DNA of 35,437 nucleotides from JACQXM01 sp964569425 (GTDB taxonomy: Bacteria; Planctomycetota; Phycisphaerae; UBA1845), in NCBI GenBank assembly GCA_964569425.1, contig CAZMVD010000031.1:1-35437 (forward strand), read 5' to 3'. Positions 16,307-25,563 of this stretch are shown here, piece after piece. A program made the position numbers and the translations under genes. The notes beneath the pieces are model-generated. The model was not told where the DNA came from. It saw only the letters and a program-made list of their open reading frames with translations, and searched no databases. Position 1 is the first letter of the stretch. Every line of letters starts with the position of its first letter.

Positions 16307-17056
16307 ATGGCTTCTGACACAACCACCCGACCCCAGGCGAAACGCAAGACGGCAAGCCGACGCGGCGCACTGGCGCGCCCTCTGGATGCGTTGGTTTTCC
16401 TAACGCCCCTGATGCTGCTGTTCGGCGGCGCTGCGCACATGGCCGGCGGCCGGATTGACGTGTCGCCCGATCGGGTCACGGCTTATGCGCTGGTGAATCA
16501 GTTTCTGCGGCTCTTTGGTCCGGTGGCGGCCTGGGCTCCCGCAGGTGTGGTGACGGTGATTCTGCTCGCCACACACGCCGCCTCGCGTCAGCCGTGGCGC
16601 GTTCACTGGGGGCAGGTGGCCTGGATGTACCTGGAGGCGTGCCTGTTCGCCCTTCCGCTGCTGTTGCTCAACCGCTCCCTGCCGCTCGGGTGGCTCAGTT
16701 CAGACCGCTCCGCGTGGTTCGCGGACCTGGCTCTGGGAGTGGGCGCCGGGGTGTACGAGGAGCTGGTGTTTCGATTGGTCTTCATCTCATTCGTGGTCCT
16801 GGTGGGCGCGGACCTGCTGCGGCTTGATCGGGGCGGCGTGGCCGTGGCCGCCGTGATTCTCTCCGCGCTGTTGTTTGCGGCGCACCACCACGAGCCGCTG
16901 GGCGTTGAGCCCTTTACGTGGGGACGGTTCGTGTTCCGCTCGCTGGCGGGCACCTATCTGGCGGCGATTTTCTGGTACCGGGGCTACGGCCCGGCGGCGG
17001 GCTGCCATGCGGCGTACAATGTCATCATTGTGGCACTAACCGCCGCGCGAAGCTGA
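16307..17056 (+). CDS. CPBP family intramembrane metalloprotease
   Basis: 249-residue integral membrane protein with about six to eight hydrophobic segments. It has the CPBP (Abi/CAAX) motifs: EELVFRLVF (Glu-Glu and Arg), LLFAAHHH and a C-terminal CHAAYN. Family members cleave substrates within the membrane or act in prenyl-protein processing and bacteriocin immunity; the substrate here is unknown. The ATG at 16307 (MASDTTTR) has only a weak upstream AAAGGCGG, and a TTG at 16256 that overlaps the DinB gene is possible. It is the second CPBP protease in the window, the first being fused to the ABC permease. It converges with the large secreted protein. Confidence 0.9.
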   Translation: MASDTTTRPQAKRKTASRRGALARPLDALVFLTPLMLLFGGAAHMAGGRIDVSPDRVTAYALVNQFLRLFGPVAAWAPAGVVTVILLATHAASRQPWRVHWGQVAWMYLEACLFALPLLLLNRSLPLGWLSSDRSAWFADLALGVGAGVYEELVFRLVFISFVVLVGADLLRLDRGGVAVAAVILSALLFAAHHHEPLGVEPFTWGRFVFRSLAGTYLAAIFWYRGYGPAAGCHAAYNVIIVALTAARS

Positions 17057-17078
17057 TGGCACCCGGGTGGCGGCGCCG

Positions 17079-20000
17079 TTACGGACAACCCGTGGGGTCT
17101 CCGAACGGATAGGGACTGCCCTGGAACGCCAGCACGGCGTGCTGAATGTCCGCAAAGTTCACCACCTTGTTCGGGAGCTCTCCGTCCAGATCCGCACGCA
17201 CCAGCGACGGTGCCGTGGCCGCGCCCTGAAAGCGCTGGATCTGGGCCGAAATATCGTTGAAGTTGACCACGCCGTTGGGCGGCGTCCACACACCACCGAG
17301 CAGTTCGCCCGCCAGGTCGCCCCACACGCTTACCGTGGCGATGTTTACCGCCGCGCCATAGTTCGTCTCCGCGCCGCCGTCCAGCCCGTCGCGCAGTCCC
17401 TGCACGGTGTACAGGCCCTGCGGTTTGACATCGCGGTCTCCCACGTGCAGCACGCCGGCGCCCCACGCCTGATAGTGTGGCGTGCATTGCAGGCGTGACA
17501 CGTTATTGGCATCGGGTGGGCCCGCCCACTTCACCAGCCCCGGCCAGTCCGGAGAGGTGACGCGCAGCGCCTGCACGTCGCCCGACGATGCGGTGGTAAA
17601 CGAAATGTAACGGTTCTTGGCCATCCCGTCGGGGATGACCGGATCGACGGCGCCGCAGTCGTCCGGCACGCCGTCGTAGTTCTCATCCACCTGCGTACCC
17701 GCTTCCAGTTCACAGCCGTCGCTGGAACCCTCATTGTTACAGTTGGTCAGCGTTTCACACTCGTCCGGCACCAGGTTGGGCCGCCCGCGGCTGCCCGCAG
17801 TGGCGAGGAACGCTTCCAGGTCGGCGAAGTCCTGCTGTTCGAACTCCGGGAACGTGCCACCGGGGTGTGTGGTCGGCGGCAGCAGCTTGTTCCAGATGTC
17901 CACCCGCGTCTTATCGCGAATATCGGGACCTATGCCGCCGGAACCGTCATTGCCATGGCAATTGAAGCATATAGAACCGAACAGCGACGCTCCGTCCGCC
18001 GGAACACCGATCGGACCGCCGTCGCAATCCAGGCTGGTACCCGATGCGATATCGCACACGTCGGCGATTCCGTTGTTGTTACAATCCGCGAACTCGCAAA
18101 CGTCGGGAATCCCGTTGCCGTTGCAATCCGCCAGTCCCTCACAGTCATCGCGAATGCCGTTGTGGTTACAGTCGGTGCAGTCGCTGCCCACGCATCCCGG
18201 CGGCGGGCCGCCCACGCATGCGCCACCCGAACAGGTATCCGCCGTGGTACAGGGGTCCTGGTCGTTGCAGGGCTGGGTGTTGGGTGTGTACTCGCACACA
18301 CCGTCCACACACACATCGTCGGTGCAGGGGTTGCCGTCGTTGCACACCCCGGAGATGGAGCAATCGAACAGGCAATCCACTTCGATCACCACGGCATCGA
18401 CCGCGGCCTCCAGGATGGTGGCGGTGCCCGCATCGGTGGCTGTGAAGCGCACCCGGACCCACTCGGCCGTGGGCAGCAACGTGCGGATATCGATGCTGTC
18501 GGTCAGCCACGCGCGGTTGTCGGTGTTGTAGAAGGCAGCGGTGATCCAGTTCGCACCGCCATTGCCCGACAACTCGACCAGCAGGCTGTCATTCCCGGCC
18601 CCGTCACTGGTGCCGATCCAATAGGCATAGCTGAGCGTGGCGGGACGTCCCGCGATCTCGATATCCGGCGAAATCAGCCGCGTGCCGCCGCCGTCCACGT
18701 CCGAATCACCCGAAGCGTTGCCGGTCAAATAGCACGCGCCGTTGCCGTCGTAGTCTGTCGGTGGATCCAGCCGCGCCCCACCGCCGACCGGTACACCCCA
18801 CTGCCAGTGGCCGGCCGTGGCCCCGGCGTTCTGCACCGTCCAGTTGGGATCGGTATCAAAGTGCTCGTTCAGCGGCGTCGGGGCGCAATAGTCGGGATCG
18901 CAGGCATTGCCCACGCCGTCTTCGTCGTCGTCCGCCTGCGACGGATTCGGGTCGTTCGGGCAGTTATCGCACCCGTCCGGAATACCGTCGCCGTCCGCGT
19001 CGATCGCGTCGTCAAACCCGGGACAGATGTCGCATCCATCCGGTACGCCGTCTCCGTCCGTGTCCAGCGCATCGTCGAATCCCGGGCATAAGTCACAGGA
19101 GTCGATCACGCCGTCGCCGTCGGAATCCGCTTCACACTCGTCCGGAATGCAATTCCGCGCGCAATCGGCACTGGTGCCGCAGCCCGGCACGTCGCAAGGC
19201 CCGCCCGGTTCTCCGCAGTCCAGGTCGCACGAGTCTGGTACTCCGTTGGCGTTACAATCGGAGGGCGTGGTGGTCGGCCCCAACGTAACCACTTCGATAG
19301 AAGCTGGGAATCCGGGCTTGAAGAGCCCGATCTCGACCGATGCGGTCGCGGTCGGCGCGGCATTGGTCTCGAACCAGAAGTTGTACATGGTGCCCCAGCG
19401 CAGCGCATTGGCGTTGGGATTGACTGCGTGACTGTCGGTCAGCCAGGCGATAAGCTTGTTGGTAGTAGAGACCGTCCAATCCGTCGTGCTGTAGGGCTCA
19501 CCGCTGTGAGCATCCACATCGTGGAAACCCTCGTTGGCCACGCACGCCCCTTCAAAAAACGGAACCGCGAACGAACCCGCAGCCCGGTCGGAGTTCAGGT
19601 TCTGAAGGGCGTACTCGTAACGCCACATCCCCGCGCCCAGGTCGATCGCCCTTGCGGCCAGAATGAGAAATCCTTCGCCGGAAACCTTAACCTCCGTTTC
19701 GACGACGTCGGGCACGTGGTCCCGCCAGGCTCGAATACCGGACTTCATTCGCTGCGTTGTACCCTGCAACGACAGCGTAAAACTGCCGCCGCTGCCATTC
19801 ACATTAACCCGGCGGTACGACGCGTTGTTGTTCCCGTTGCCGGCGGCCGCATCGTCCGCCGCGATGTACTGCCCCTCCACGAAGTACAACGCCCCCGGGT
19901 TCAGCGAGGGTTCCAGGTCCTCATGCTTTACCTGGAGCCGCCGCCCAATGGTCGGCGGCGCCGCCGGGGCGGAAAAAGGATAGGGATAGAACCCGGTGTG

Positions 20001-21038
20001 CGGATTGACCTGCGAACGCGGGCCCAGATTGCTCTGGCTGCCGTTGAGGCTCGCCGAATAGGGATCGGAGCAACCCACACCCAGATGGTCGCCGCTGGGA
20101 TCGCCCGAGCACCCGCCGGCGCCGCTGCACAACGTGCCCGACAGCGCAAAGAAACCATGCTTCAGCCAACTCATGCCGATCTGTTCGAGCCGACCGTCCT
20201 TCAAACGATACATGTTCTGCCCGATGACCGGGTGCTCGTTCGTTTCGGCAATCCAGTTGAGCCACACGTCCCCGATGTTGCACGAAATGGTCCCTACGGA
20301 AAAGGCGGATATTCCGTTGCTGCTGCCGTAAGATCCCGTTTCGTGCAGGTCGCCCACGATGACGTCCGGGCCGTTCGCCAGGATCATCGCATGACCGTCG
20401 TCCTCAGGAACTGCCTCATCCACTGCGGCGTCGGCCGCCACGATGTCGGCCTCCAGTACCATCCGCCCCATGACCCGCCCGGCCGCTTCACCCAACCCCA
20501 GGACAGTCGCCGCGTTTCCTGAGAGGCTCAACTCGCCGGCGAGTCGAAGGCGGTTGGTTCCCGGTACGAGGTCCATGAGTACCGCGGACAGGTCAAACAG
20601 CTCACCCACGACATCGCCGCCCCGCTCGCTGGTCACGGTCCAGCGTCCGTCGGCTCCAGCGCTGATGGCGAAATTGCCGAAAGGCAGCCGCCGTTCGCCC
20701 TGCATGATGAGCACGGCACCATGCGAACGCAGCGTTCCGACCAGCGGAATTGCTGCACGGTGCTGCACGTCGAACAACGAGGCATCCGAAATCGAAAAGG
20801 TGGCGGCCAGGTCTCCGGCATCGCCCGCCTCAGTCGCCCGGCCAATGATGGTCCACCCCACGCTTTCGAGCGCCATGGGGTCAAACTGAATCGTCATTTG
20901 CCCGGCCGTCGCGCGGTACGCGGTCGAGGCGGCTGCATGGCGGTCGGTATCCACCGGTCCCGGAACCTCCGCCCGGACCGGGCACAAAGCAACCAGTACG
21001 ATCCCGACCCAACAGCTTACCTGTCGCCAATCTTGCAT
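17079..21038 (-). CDS. Large secreted multidomain protein with TSP3 repeats, a c-type haem motif and a dockerin-like tail
   Basis: 1319 residues with a signal peptide ending near VRAE. The N-terminal 630 residues are unrecognised, mostly beta. Then come thrombospondin type-3 calcium repeats (DTDGDGVPDGCD and similar, about 636-716), a beta-sandwich-like region starting EHFDTDPNWTVQN, and Dicty_CTDC-like repeats (CNDGNPCTDDVCVDGVC, about 893-946). Asp/Asn-Gly repeats (NHNGIRDDCE, GNGIPDVCE) follow. A cytochrome c-like segment has CFNCH at residues 1024-1028 (bases 17969-17955) and the closing FADLEAFLATAG. The C-terminus has two dockerin-like units (GVVNFNDI and KVVNFADIQ). An extracellular, calcium-stabilised surface or matrix protein that may bind haem c is the best reading. 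The ATG at 21038 is preferred; a TTG lies 12 bases upstream. Confidence 0.88.
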   Translation of the reverse strand: MQDWRQVSCWVGIVLVALCPVRAEVPGPVDTDRHAAASTAYRATAGQMTIQFDPMALESVGWTIIGRATEAGDAGDLAATFSISDASLFDVQHRAAIPLVGTLRSHGAVLIMQGERRLPFGNFAISAGADGRWTVTSERGGDVVGELFDLSAVLMDLVPGTNRLRLAGELSLSGNAATVLGLGEAAGRVMGRMVLEADIVAADAAVDEAVPEDDGHAMILANGPDVIVGDLHETGSYGSSNGISAFSVGTISCNIGDVWLNWIAETNEHPVIGQNMYRLKDGRLEQIGMSWLKHGFFALSGTLCSGAGGCSGDPSGDHLGVGCSDPYSASLNGSQSNLGPRSQVNPHTGFYPYPFSAPAAPPTIGRRLQVKHEDLEPSLNPGALYFVEGQYIAADDAAAGNGNNNASYRRVNVNGSGGSFTLSLQGTTQRMKSGIRAWRDHVPDVVETEVKVSGEGFLILAARAIDLGAGMWRYEYALQNLNSDRAAGSFAVPFFEGACVANEGFHDVDAHSGEPYSTTDWTVSTTNKLIAWLTDSHAVNPNANALRWGTMYNFWFETNAAPTATASVEIGLFKPGFPASIEVVTLGPTTTPSDCNANGVPDSCDLDCGEPGGPCDVPGCGTSADCARNCIPDECEADSDGDGVIDSCDLCPGFDDALDTDGDGVPDGCDICPGFDDAIDADGDGIPDGCDNCPNDPNPSQADDDEDGVGNACDPDYCAPTPLNEHFDTDPNWTVQNAGATAGHWQWGVPVGGGARLDPPTDYDGNGACYLTGNASGDSDVDGGGTRLISPDIEIAGRPATLSYAYWIGTSDGAGNDSLLVELSGNGGANWITAAFYNTDNRAWLTDSIDIRTLLPTAEWVRVRFTATDAGTATILEAAVDAVVIEVDCLFDCSISGVCNDGNPCTDDVCVDGVCEYTPNTQPCNDQDPCTTADTCSGGACVGGPPPGCVGSDCTDCNHNGIRDDCEGLADCNGNGIPDVCEFADCNNNGIADVCDIASGTSLDCDGGPIGVPADGASLFGSICFNCHGNDGSGGIGPDIRDKTRVDIWNKLLPPTTHPGGTFPEFEQQDFADLEAFLATAGSRGRPNLVPDECETLTNCNNEGSSDGCELEAGTQVDENYDGVPDDCGAVDPVIPDGMAKNRYISFTTASSGDVQALRVTSPDWPGLVKWAGPPDANNVSRLQCTPHYQAWGAGVLHVGDRDVKPQGLYTVQGLRDGLDGGAETNYGAAVNIATVSVWGDLAGELLGGVWTPPNGVVNFNDISAQIQRFQGAATAPSLVRADLDGELPNKVVNFADIQHAVLAFQGSPYPFGDPTGCP

Positions 21039-21367
21039 GTTTTCACTCAAAGGCCGGGGGTTGCACAGCGGGGAGTCAAAAACCCGTCGAACGGCTCGAT
21101 CGGCCCCTCGAAGTTCGACAAACCACCCAATGTACCAAAGCGCAGGAGACGATGCAAAGAAAAAAACTGCGAACCCCTACCGCGATCTGGCGGAAACCTT
21201 GCAGGGCGTTGCGACAGGTCGCGAAACCGCCATCGAGCCACAACCCGCCGGCACGGACGTGGCGAGACGAACCTGCCGGCAGCCCATTTCCCGTTTCACC
21301 GGAGCGTCCTATCGCACGGCGGGTTGCGTCATGCGGAGGCTGTCAGACCGAACCGAACCTGCCGCAC
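21039..21367. other. Intergenic region between aspS and the large secreted protein
   Basis: No gene is supported. On the minus strand there is a seven-T run near 21161-21167, downstream of aspS but without a clear adjacent stem, and a weak promoter-like pair TTGCAT (21157-21152), 17 bases, TACATT (21134-21129) that could serve the secreted protein. GCGA-CCTG-TCGC occurs near 21211-21222. None is conclusive. Confidence 0.35.
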
Positions 21368-23158
21368 TCATTTCTTCGGTAGGGGCTTGAGAGCCAGGAA
21401 CAACTCGTCAAGCTGCTTTTGCGCCACCGAGCCCGGCGCATTTGTTAACGGGCACACGGCGCGTTGCGTCTTGGGGAATGCGATGACGTCGCGCAGGCTG
21501 TTGGTGTCCGCCAGTTTCATCACCCATCGGTCAAGCCCGAAGGCGATACCCCCGTGCGGCGGCGCGCCGAAGCGCAATGCATCCAGCAGGAACTCGAACT
21601 TCTCCTTCGCCTCCTCGTCGCTGATGCCCAGGATGCGGAACACCTGTTTTTGCACGTCGCCGCGGTGGATTCGAATGCTGCCCCCGGCCATTTCCGTGCC
21701 GTTGAGCACCAGGTCGTACGCTTTGTCGCGCACCTTGCCCGGGTCGGAATCCAGCAACGGCAGGTCTTCATCCAGCGGCGCCGTGAAGGGATGGTGCGTG
21801 CTCGCCCAGCGTTTCTCTTCCTCGTCCCAGGTGAGCAGCGGGAAATCAATCACCCACAGCAAGTCCCAGCGGTTCTTGGGGACCAGATCCAGGGCGGCCG
21901 CCAAACGCGTGCGAATGTGGTTCAAATATTTGCACACGTCGGCAAAGGTGCCGGGCATAAAGAAAATCGTGTCGCCCACCTTTGCGCCCACCTGTTGGCA
22001 GAGCGCCGCGCACAAAGGCTGAATGAACTTGGCGATGCCCGTCGAGAACTCCGGTCCGCCCGCTCCCGCGGTCACCTTGACCAAAGGAAGCCCCGTGCCG
22101 CCGATGCCGCGAATCTCTTCCGTAAGCCCGTCGGTCACTTTGCGCGTCAGTATCTCGCCGCCCGACGCGACGATGCACTTCACCACTCCGCCCGCATCCA
22201 GCGCCTCGCGAAACACCTTGAATTCGCTCTGCCGCATCAGCTCGGAGACATCCTGCAATTCCAGCCCGAAGCGCGTGTCGGGCCGGTCGATGCCGAAGCG
22301 GTTCATCGCCTCGTGCTCGGTCATCCGCGGCAGCGGAAGTCGAATCTCGATGCCCATCACGTCGCGGAAGATGCGCTGCACGCACCCCTCGACCATGGCC
22401 ATGACGTCCTCGCGCTGCACGAAGGCCATTTCCATATCGAGCTGCGTGAACTCCGGCTGGCGATCGACGCGCAGATCCTCGTCGCGAAAGCAGCGGACGA
22501 TCTGCGCATAGCGGTCGAACCCCGCGATCATGAACAACTGCTTAAAGAGTTGCGGGGATTGAGGCAGCGCATAGAAACTGCCCGGCCGCACGCGCGAGGG
22601 CACCAGGTAATCACGCGCCCCCTCCGGCGTGGACTTGGTGAGAAACGGCGTTTCGATTTCCAGGAAGCCCTGCTGGTGGAAATAATCACGAATCGTGTAA
22701 GCCAATTGGTGCCGCAGCCGGAAGATGTGCTGCATCTCCGGACGCCGCAGGTGCAGGAAACGATAGCGCAGGCACATCTCCTCGCCTGCCTCGAAGTCGT
22801 CGTTGATCTGAAATGGCAGCGGATCGCACCGGCTCAGCACCTCGATCTCATCGACGACCACCTCGATTTCCCCGGTCGGCAACTTGGGGTTGATCCACTC
22901 GCCGCGGCCCACCACCGTGCCGTGAATGGCGATGACATCTTCATTGTGCAAGGAACGGGCGGCGGCGTGCGCTTCAGTCTGGTGGTCGGGATTGAAGCGA
23001 AGCTGCGTCAGGCCCGTGTGATCCCGCAGGTCCACGAAGGTCAGTCCGCCGTGATCCCGCGCGCGGTTCACCCAGCCGGCGAGGGTCACCTGGCGGCCGA
23101 TGTCTGAAGCGCGCAACTCGCCGCAGCGAAGCGTTCGCTGGTTGTAGGCAATAGCCAA
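21368..23158 (-). CDS. aspS: Aspartyl-tRNA synthetase
   Basis: Class II aminoacyl-tRNA synthetase charging tRNA-Asp, 596 residues, the normal bacterial length. It has the N-terminal OB fold (GWVNRARDHGGLTFVDLRD), motif 1 region, the TPEGARDYLVPSR and PQSPQLFKQLFMIAGFDRY signatures, motif 2 (RCFRDEDLRVDRQPEFTQLD), the bacterial insert (GAD) domain, and motif 3 (GGIAFGLDRWVM). A TTG start at 23158 is chosen because AGGAG lies eight bases upstream and the length matches the family. The upstream frame to 23242 has no conserved content. Whether it also makes Asp-tRNA-Asn depends on the presence of gatCAB elsewhere. Confidence 0.97.
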   Translation of the reverse strand: MAIAYNQRTLRCGELRASDIGRQVTLAGWVNRARDHGGLTFVDLRDHTGLTQLRFNPDHQTEAHAAARSLHNEDVIAIHGTVVGRGEWINPKLPTGEIEVVVDEIEVLSRCDPLPFQINDDFEAGEEMCLRYRFLHLRRPEMQHIFRLRHQLAYTIRDYFHQQGFLEIETPFLTKSTPEGARDYLVPSRVRPGSFYALPQSPQLFKQLFMIAGFDRYAQIVRCFRDEDLRVDRQPEFTQLDMEMAFVQREDVMAMVEGCVQRIFRDVMGIEIRLPLPRMTEHEAMNRFGIDRPDTRFGLELQDVSELMRQSEFKVFREALDAGGVVKCIVASGGEILTRKVTDGLTEEIRGIGGTGLPLVKVTAGAGGPEFSTGIAKFIQPLCAALCQQVGAKVGDTIFFMPGTFADVCKYLNHIRTRLAAALDLVPKNRWDLLWVIDFPLLTWDEEEKRWASTHHPFTAPLDEDLPLLDSDPGKVRDKAYDLVLNGTEMAGGSIRIHRGDVQKQVFRILGISDEEAKEKFEFLLDALRFGAPPHGGIAFGLDRWVMKLADTNSLRDVIAFPKTQRAVCPLTNAPGSVAQKQLDELFLALKPLPKK

Positions 23159-23391
23159 GGTAATCGCTCCTAATCGACGCCTGAACCCGATGGGCCACGA
23201 AGCCAGGCCGAGGCCATGGACCGCCCGCACACAACACGCCATTCATCGGGCGTCGAATGTCCCTTTGTAGAGTTAGCAGGCTGGAAAATCAATTGAGGGC
23301 AGCCAACCGTTGGACGCAAATGCCCCAATCAGACAAGTTGAGGAAGGGAGCCGGTGAGCCCCAGCGTTGGAGGCCGCGAATGACGTCGGCG

Positions 23392-23440
23392 GGCTGCAAG
23401 GGGGCTTGCGCCTTGACCCGACAGCTATCGGGACGATACT
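23392..23440 (+). promoter_or_regulatory. Predicted promoter with hairpin and dyad for the NPAF lipoprotein cluster
   Basis: The 383-base divergent space (23159-23541) has no gene. It holds TTGACC (23413-23418, 5/6), a 16-base spacer and GATACT (23435-23440, 4/6). Within the spacer region lies CCCGA-6-TCGGG (23417-23432), which could be an operator. Just upstream is a hairpin GGC-t-GCAAG-GGGG-CTTGC-GCC (23392-23412). Predicted from sequence only. Confidence 0.4.
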
Positions 23441-23541
23441 GAAGATAGCGGAGCCGAAGGCGGAACAGGTTGCACATCTGTTCGCACGGCGAATCGGCGG
23501 ATGGCCGAATGGTGGTCCTGGGCAATGAGGAAGGCATCGTG

Positions 23542-24396
23542 ATGGGTGAATCGACTCAGCTATGTTCGAGCGGGAAGCTCGGCCGATGGTGGAGAATGGG
23601 GCGGTGCCTGGTTGCCATGTTTGCCGTCAACTCGGCGGCCGGCGGTTGCGGCGCGTTCAATCCTGCATTCGTGGACCTGATCGGCGGGGGTACCGGGCAA
23701 TTCGCTACCGTGGACAACCCCCCGGGACACGTAGCGGTTCAATTCGTGAACAACACTGAGTTTGACGAGCAACTACTTGCCTATTTGACAACCACCGGCG
23801 GGGTCGATCTGACGGCGGCCGAGCGGCGTGCGTTGAAGCCGCGCGTGCGCCTTCGGTTCCTTGTTACCTATACCAATGGACAGCAACTGGAATGGGAATT
23901 TGTCGACGGCAGTACCAACCTGATCGATCAGCGGTTCAGCGCCGCCGCGTTCCCGGACCTGAACCAGAACTCGCTGAATAATTCGGTGGTTGTTTGCAAC
24001 GTGTCGCGGGTGGAAGTCGCTCCTGGTTCCTCAATTGAGGTGTTTATTCCGGTCGAGCTGCGGGCCTATGAGCTGGTCGAGATCAACACCGGCGGCGATC
24101 AGGTCCGATCCGAGTTCCAACTGCGTTCCCAGATTCCGCCGCAGTTTCGCGTGCTCCAGCCCGACCAGGTGGACGAAGACGGCAACGTGGTTCTTCAGAG
24201 CAACATCGGCGTTCGCGATTTTCCAGCGCCCGCGCTGGATCCGTTTTGCGGGTCGGTGATCGCGATCGTGATGAACGGCACCTTGACCGTTCCGTTTCTT
24301 CGGATCGTGGATGACAATCCCAGTTTCGACCAGGATGACGCGGCCGTCGTCGCCGGGATCGGGGGGCGATACGAGTTTGTGGTGTCCATTCAGTAA
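23542..24396 (+). CDS. Lipoprotein with CGAFNPAF motif
   Basis: 284-residue predicted lipoprotein, not otherwise recognised. After an Arg/Trp-rich n-region comes CLVAMFAVNSAAGGC, with the lipidated Cys at 36, then GAFNPAFVDLIGGG. The mature part is beta-rich, with VAVQFVNNTEFDEQLL followed by two further beta-type segments. The following gene has the same CG(G)AFNPAF(V/I) start after the lipid Cys, so the two are paralogues or partners. The V-F-NNT phrase also occurs in the lipoprotein at 6089-6706. The ATG at 23542 has GGAAGG seven bases upstream; an open frame from 23470 was not used. It is the first gene of a three-gene plus-strand run. Confidence 0.75.
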   Translation: MGESTQLCSSGKLGRWWRMGRCLVAMFAVNSAAGGCGAFNPAFVDLIGGGTGQFATVDNPPGHVAVQFVNNTEFDEQLLAYLTTTGGVDLTAAERRALKPRVRLRFLVTYTNGQQLEWEFVDGSTNLIDQRFSAAAFPDLNQNSLNNSVVVCNVSRVEVAPGSSIEVFIPVELRAYELVEINTGGDQVRSEFQLRSQIPPQFRVLQPDQVDEDGNVVLQSNIGVRDFPAPALDPFCGSVIAIVMNGTLTVPFLRIVDDNPSFDQDDAAVVAGIGGRYEFVVSIQ

Positions 24397-24417
24397 CTGT
24401 GTGGCGGAGGTAGACAC

Positions 24418-25101
24418 GTGTTTGCATTGACTCGTCAACGCCTGGTCGGCATTGGGGTGGCGCTGGTGGTCTGGTGGCCCGCCGGCTGCGGCGGAGCGTT
24501 CAATCCCGCTTTCATTAACACGTTTACCGGCGGCGAGTTTCCCCGTACGCCGGGACCGGGGGCGTCGTTTGTCCTGGTTCGCGCTTTGAACGAGACGGGG
24601 GAAAACGCCGAATTCATTGTGACCATCGAGCGCAACGCCATCCAACGCGACGAAAACGGCGCTCCGCTGGTCGATGACGCGGGGAACGTGATCCTGGTCC
24701 CGGAGCGGGAAACCGTCCGGGTGAACACGCGCCCCGTGGCGCCGGCCAACGACGTGGGCGTGCTGTTTTCCTGCCTGGAGGAACCCATCAACATTATCGG
24801 CTTGGGTGAGAATCTGCTGCCCACCGATTCGGCCCTGTTTGTGGGTGGGGCGGGCGTCGGCGGTACGCAAGGATTCGGCATTTCGGCAAGTACGCTCAGC
24901 CCCCTGTTGCGGCAGGCGGGGAACTTTTCCTGCGGCGACACGGTTATTTTCCGGGCGATCCGCAGCACCGGCGTGGCAGGAGGGGTCCGGGTTCAGTCGT
25001 TCCTGCTTCCGGGCTTCGAACAGCCGGAGCAGTTCAATGGCCCCAGTACGTTTGTCAATCTCGAACGGTTTCTGGAATCGCAAACGCGCGAAGACGAATA
25101 G
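24418..25101 (+). CDS. Lipoprotein with CGGAFNPAF motif, GTG start
   Basis: 227-residue predicted lipoprotein of unknown function. It has a hydrophobic leader (VGIGVALVVWW), lipobox PAGC with Cys at 24, then GGAFNPAFINTFTGGEF, nearly the same as in the preceding gene. The mature part includes FVLVRALNETGENAEFIVTIE and an acidic C-terminus. Start is a GTG with GGAGG seven bases upstream. It begins 21 bases after the previous stop, so the two genes are very likely co-transcribed. The conserved residues just after the lipidation site suggest a shared membrane-proximal interaction, which is inference. Confidence 0.75.
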   Translation: MFALTRQRLVGIGVALVVWWPAGCGGAFNPAFINTFTGGEFPRTPGPGASFVLVRALNETGENAEFIVTIERNAIQRDENGAPLVDDAGNVILVPERETVRVNTRPVAPANDVGVLFSCLEEPINIIGLGENLLPTDSALFVGGAGVGGTQGFGISASTLSPLLRQAGNFSCGDTVIFRAIRSTGVAGGVRVQSFLLPGFEQPEQFNGPSTFVNLERFLESQTREDE

Positions 25102-25192
25102 TGGAAGACGCTATCCGCGGTGGCCCGGGTCGCCGGTTTGTTTGCCGCATGATCGGGCCAACGCTGTCCGCTCGATTCCAAAGGAAGCAAGC

Positions 25193-25378
25193 ATGCCTCG
25201 TAAACGGTCCCGAACATCGAAACTGATGACCTTTGTGGTCCTGACCGGCATGGGCGGCACTGTCTTTCAGACCTGTGCGACCCGATTCAAGGAAGCGTTT
25301 GTCCAGGGCGCGACGGAAGTCCTTTATGCCACGCTGCTGAATCCTGCTTTCTACCTTGATGATGAGGAAGGGCCGTAG
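25193..25378 (+). CDS. Short membrane-anchored or secreted protein with LNPAF motif
   Basis: 61-residue protein with a basic N-terminus (PRKRSRTSK), one hydrophobic segment (LMTFVVLTGMGGTVFQTC) and a short tail ending TLLNPAFYLDDEEGP. The NPAF phrase echoes the two preceding lipoproteins. The Cys at residue 28 follows FQT, so it does not form a standard lipobox. AAGGA lies seven bases before the ATG. The spacing of 91 bases from the previous gene and the shared motif suggest the same transcription unit. No known family recognised. The longer overlapping frame starting at 24806 was rejected because its upstream part lies inside the previous gene. Confidence 0.6.
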   Translation: MPRKRSRTSKLMTFVVLTGMGGTVFQTCATRFKEAFVQGATEVLYATLLNPAFYLDDEEGP

Positions 25379-25485
25379 GGGCGCTGCCCGGGAAGCGCGG
25401 CGCGAGCGAATCTGTACTCCGGTCTCGCTTCGACCCGGATTGGGTCGCTACGGCGCGCGACAACCTTTGAGCCGGCTAGAATGAC

Positions 25486-25512
25486 TTGACACTTTCGGGG
25501 CTGTGACATAAC
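25486..25512 (+). promoter_or_regulatory. Predicted rpmF promoter
   Basis: A perfect TTGACA (25486-25491) precedes CATAAC (25507-25512) by 15 bases; TGA directly before the latter makes it an extended -10 (TGACATAAC). The spacer is short, so the -10 assignment is tentative. The implied leader is about 128 bases. Confidence 0.45.
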
Positions 25513-25563
25513 CTTTCCCCCTCGCGTATGACCGCTCGGCCGCGTGTTTTGGCGCGTCCGGAT

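Noticed and set aside
17865..19091. 408-codon plus-strand ORF opposite the large secreted protein
   Set aside because: Antisense shadow of the Cys/Asp repeats.
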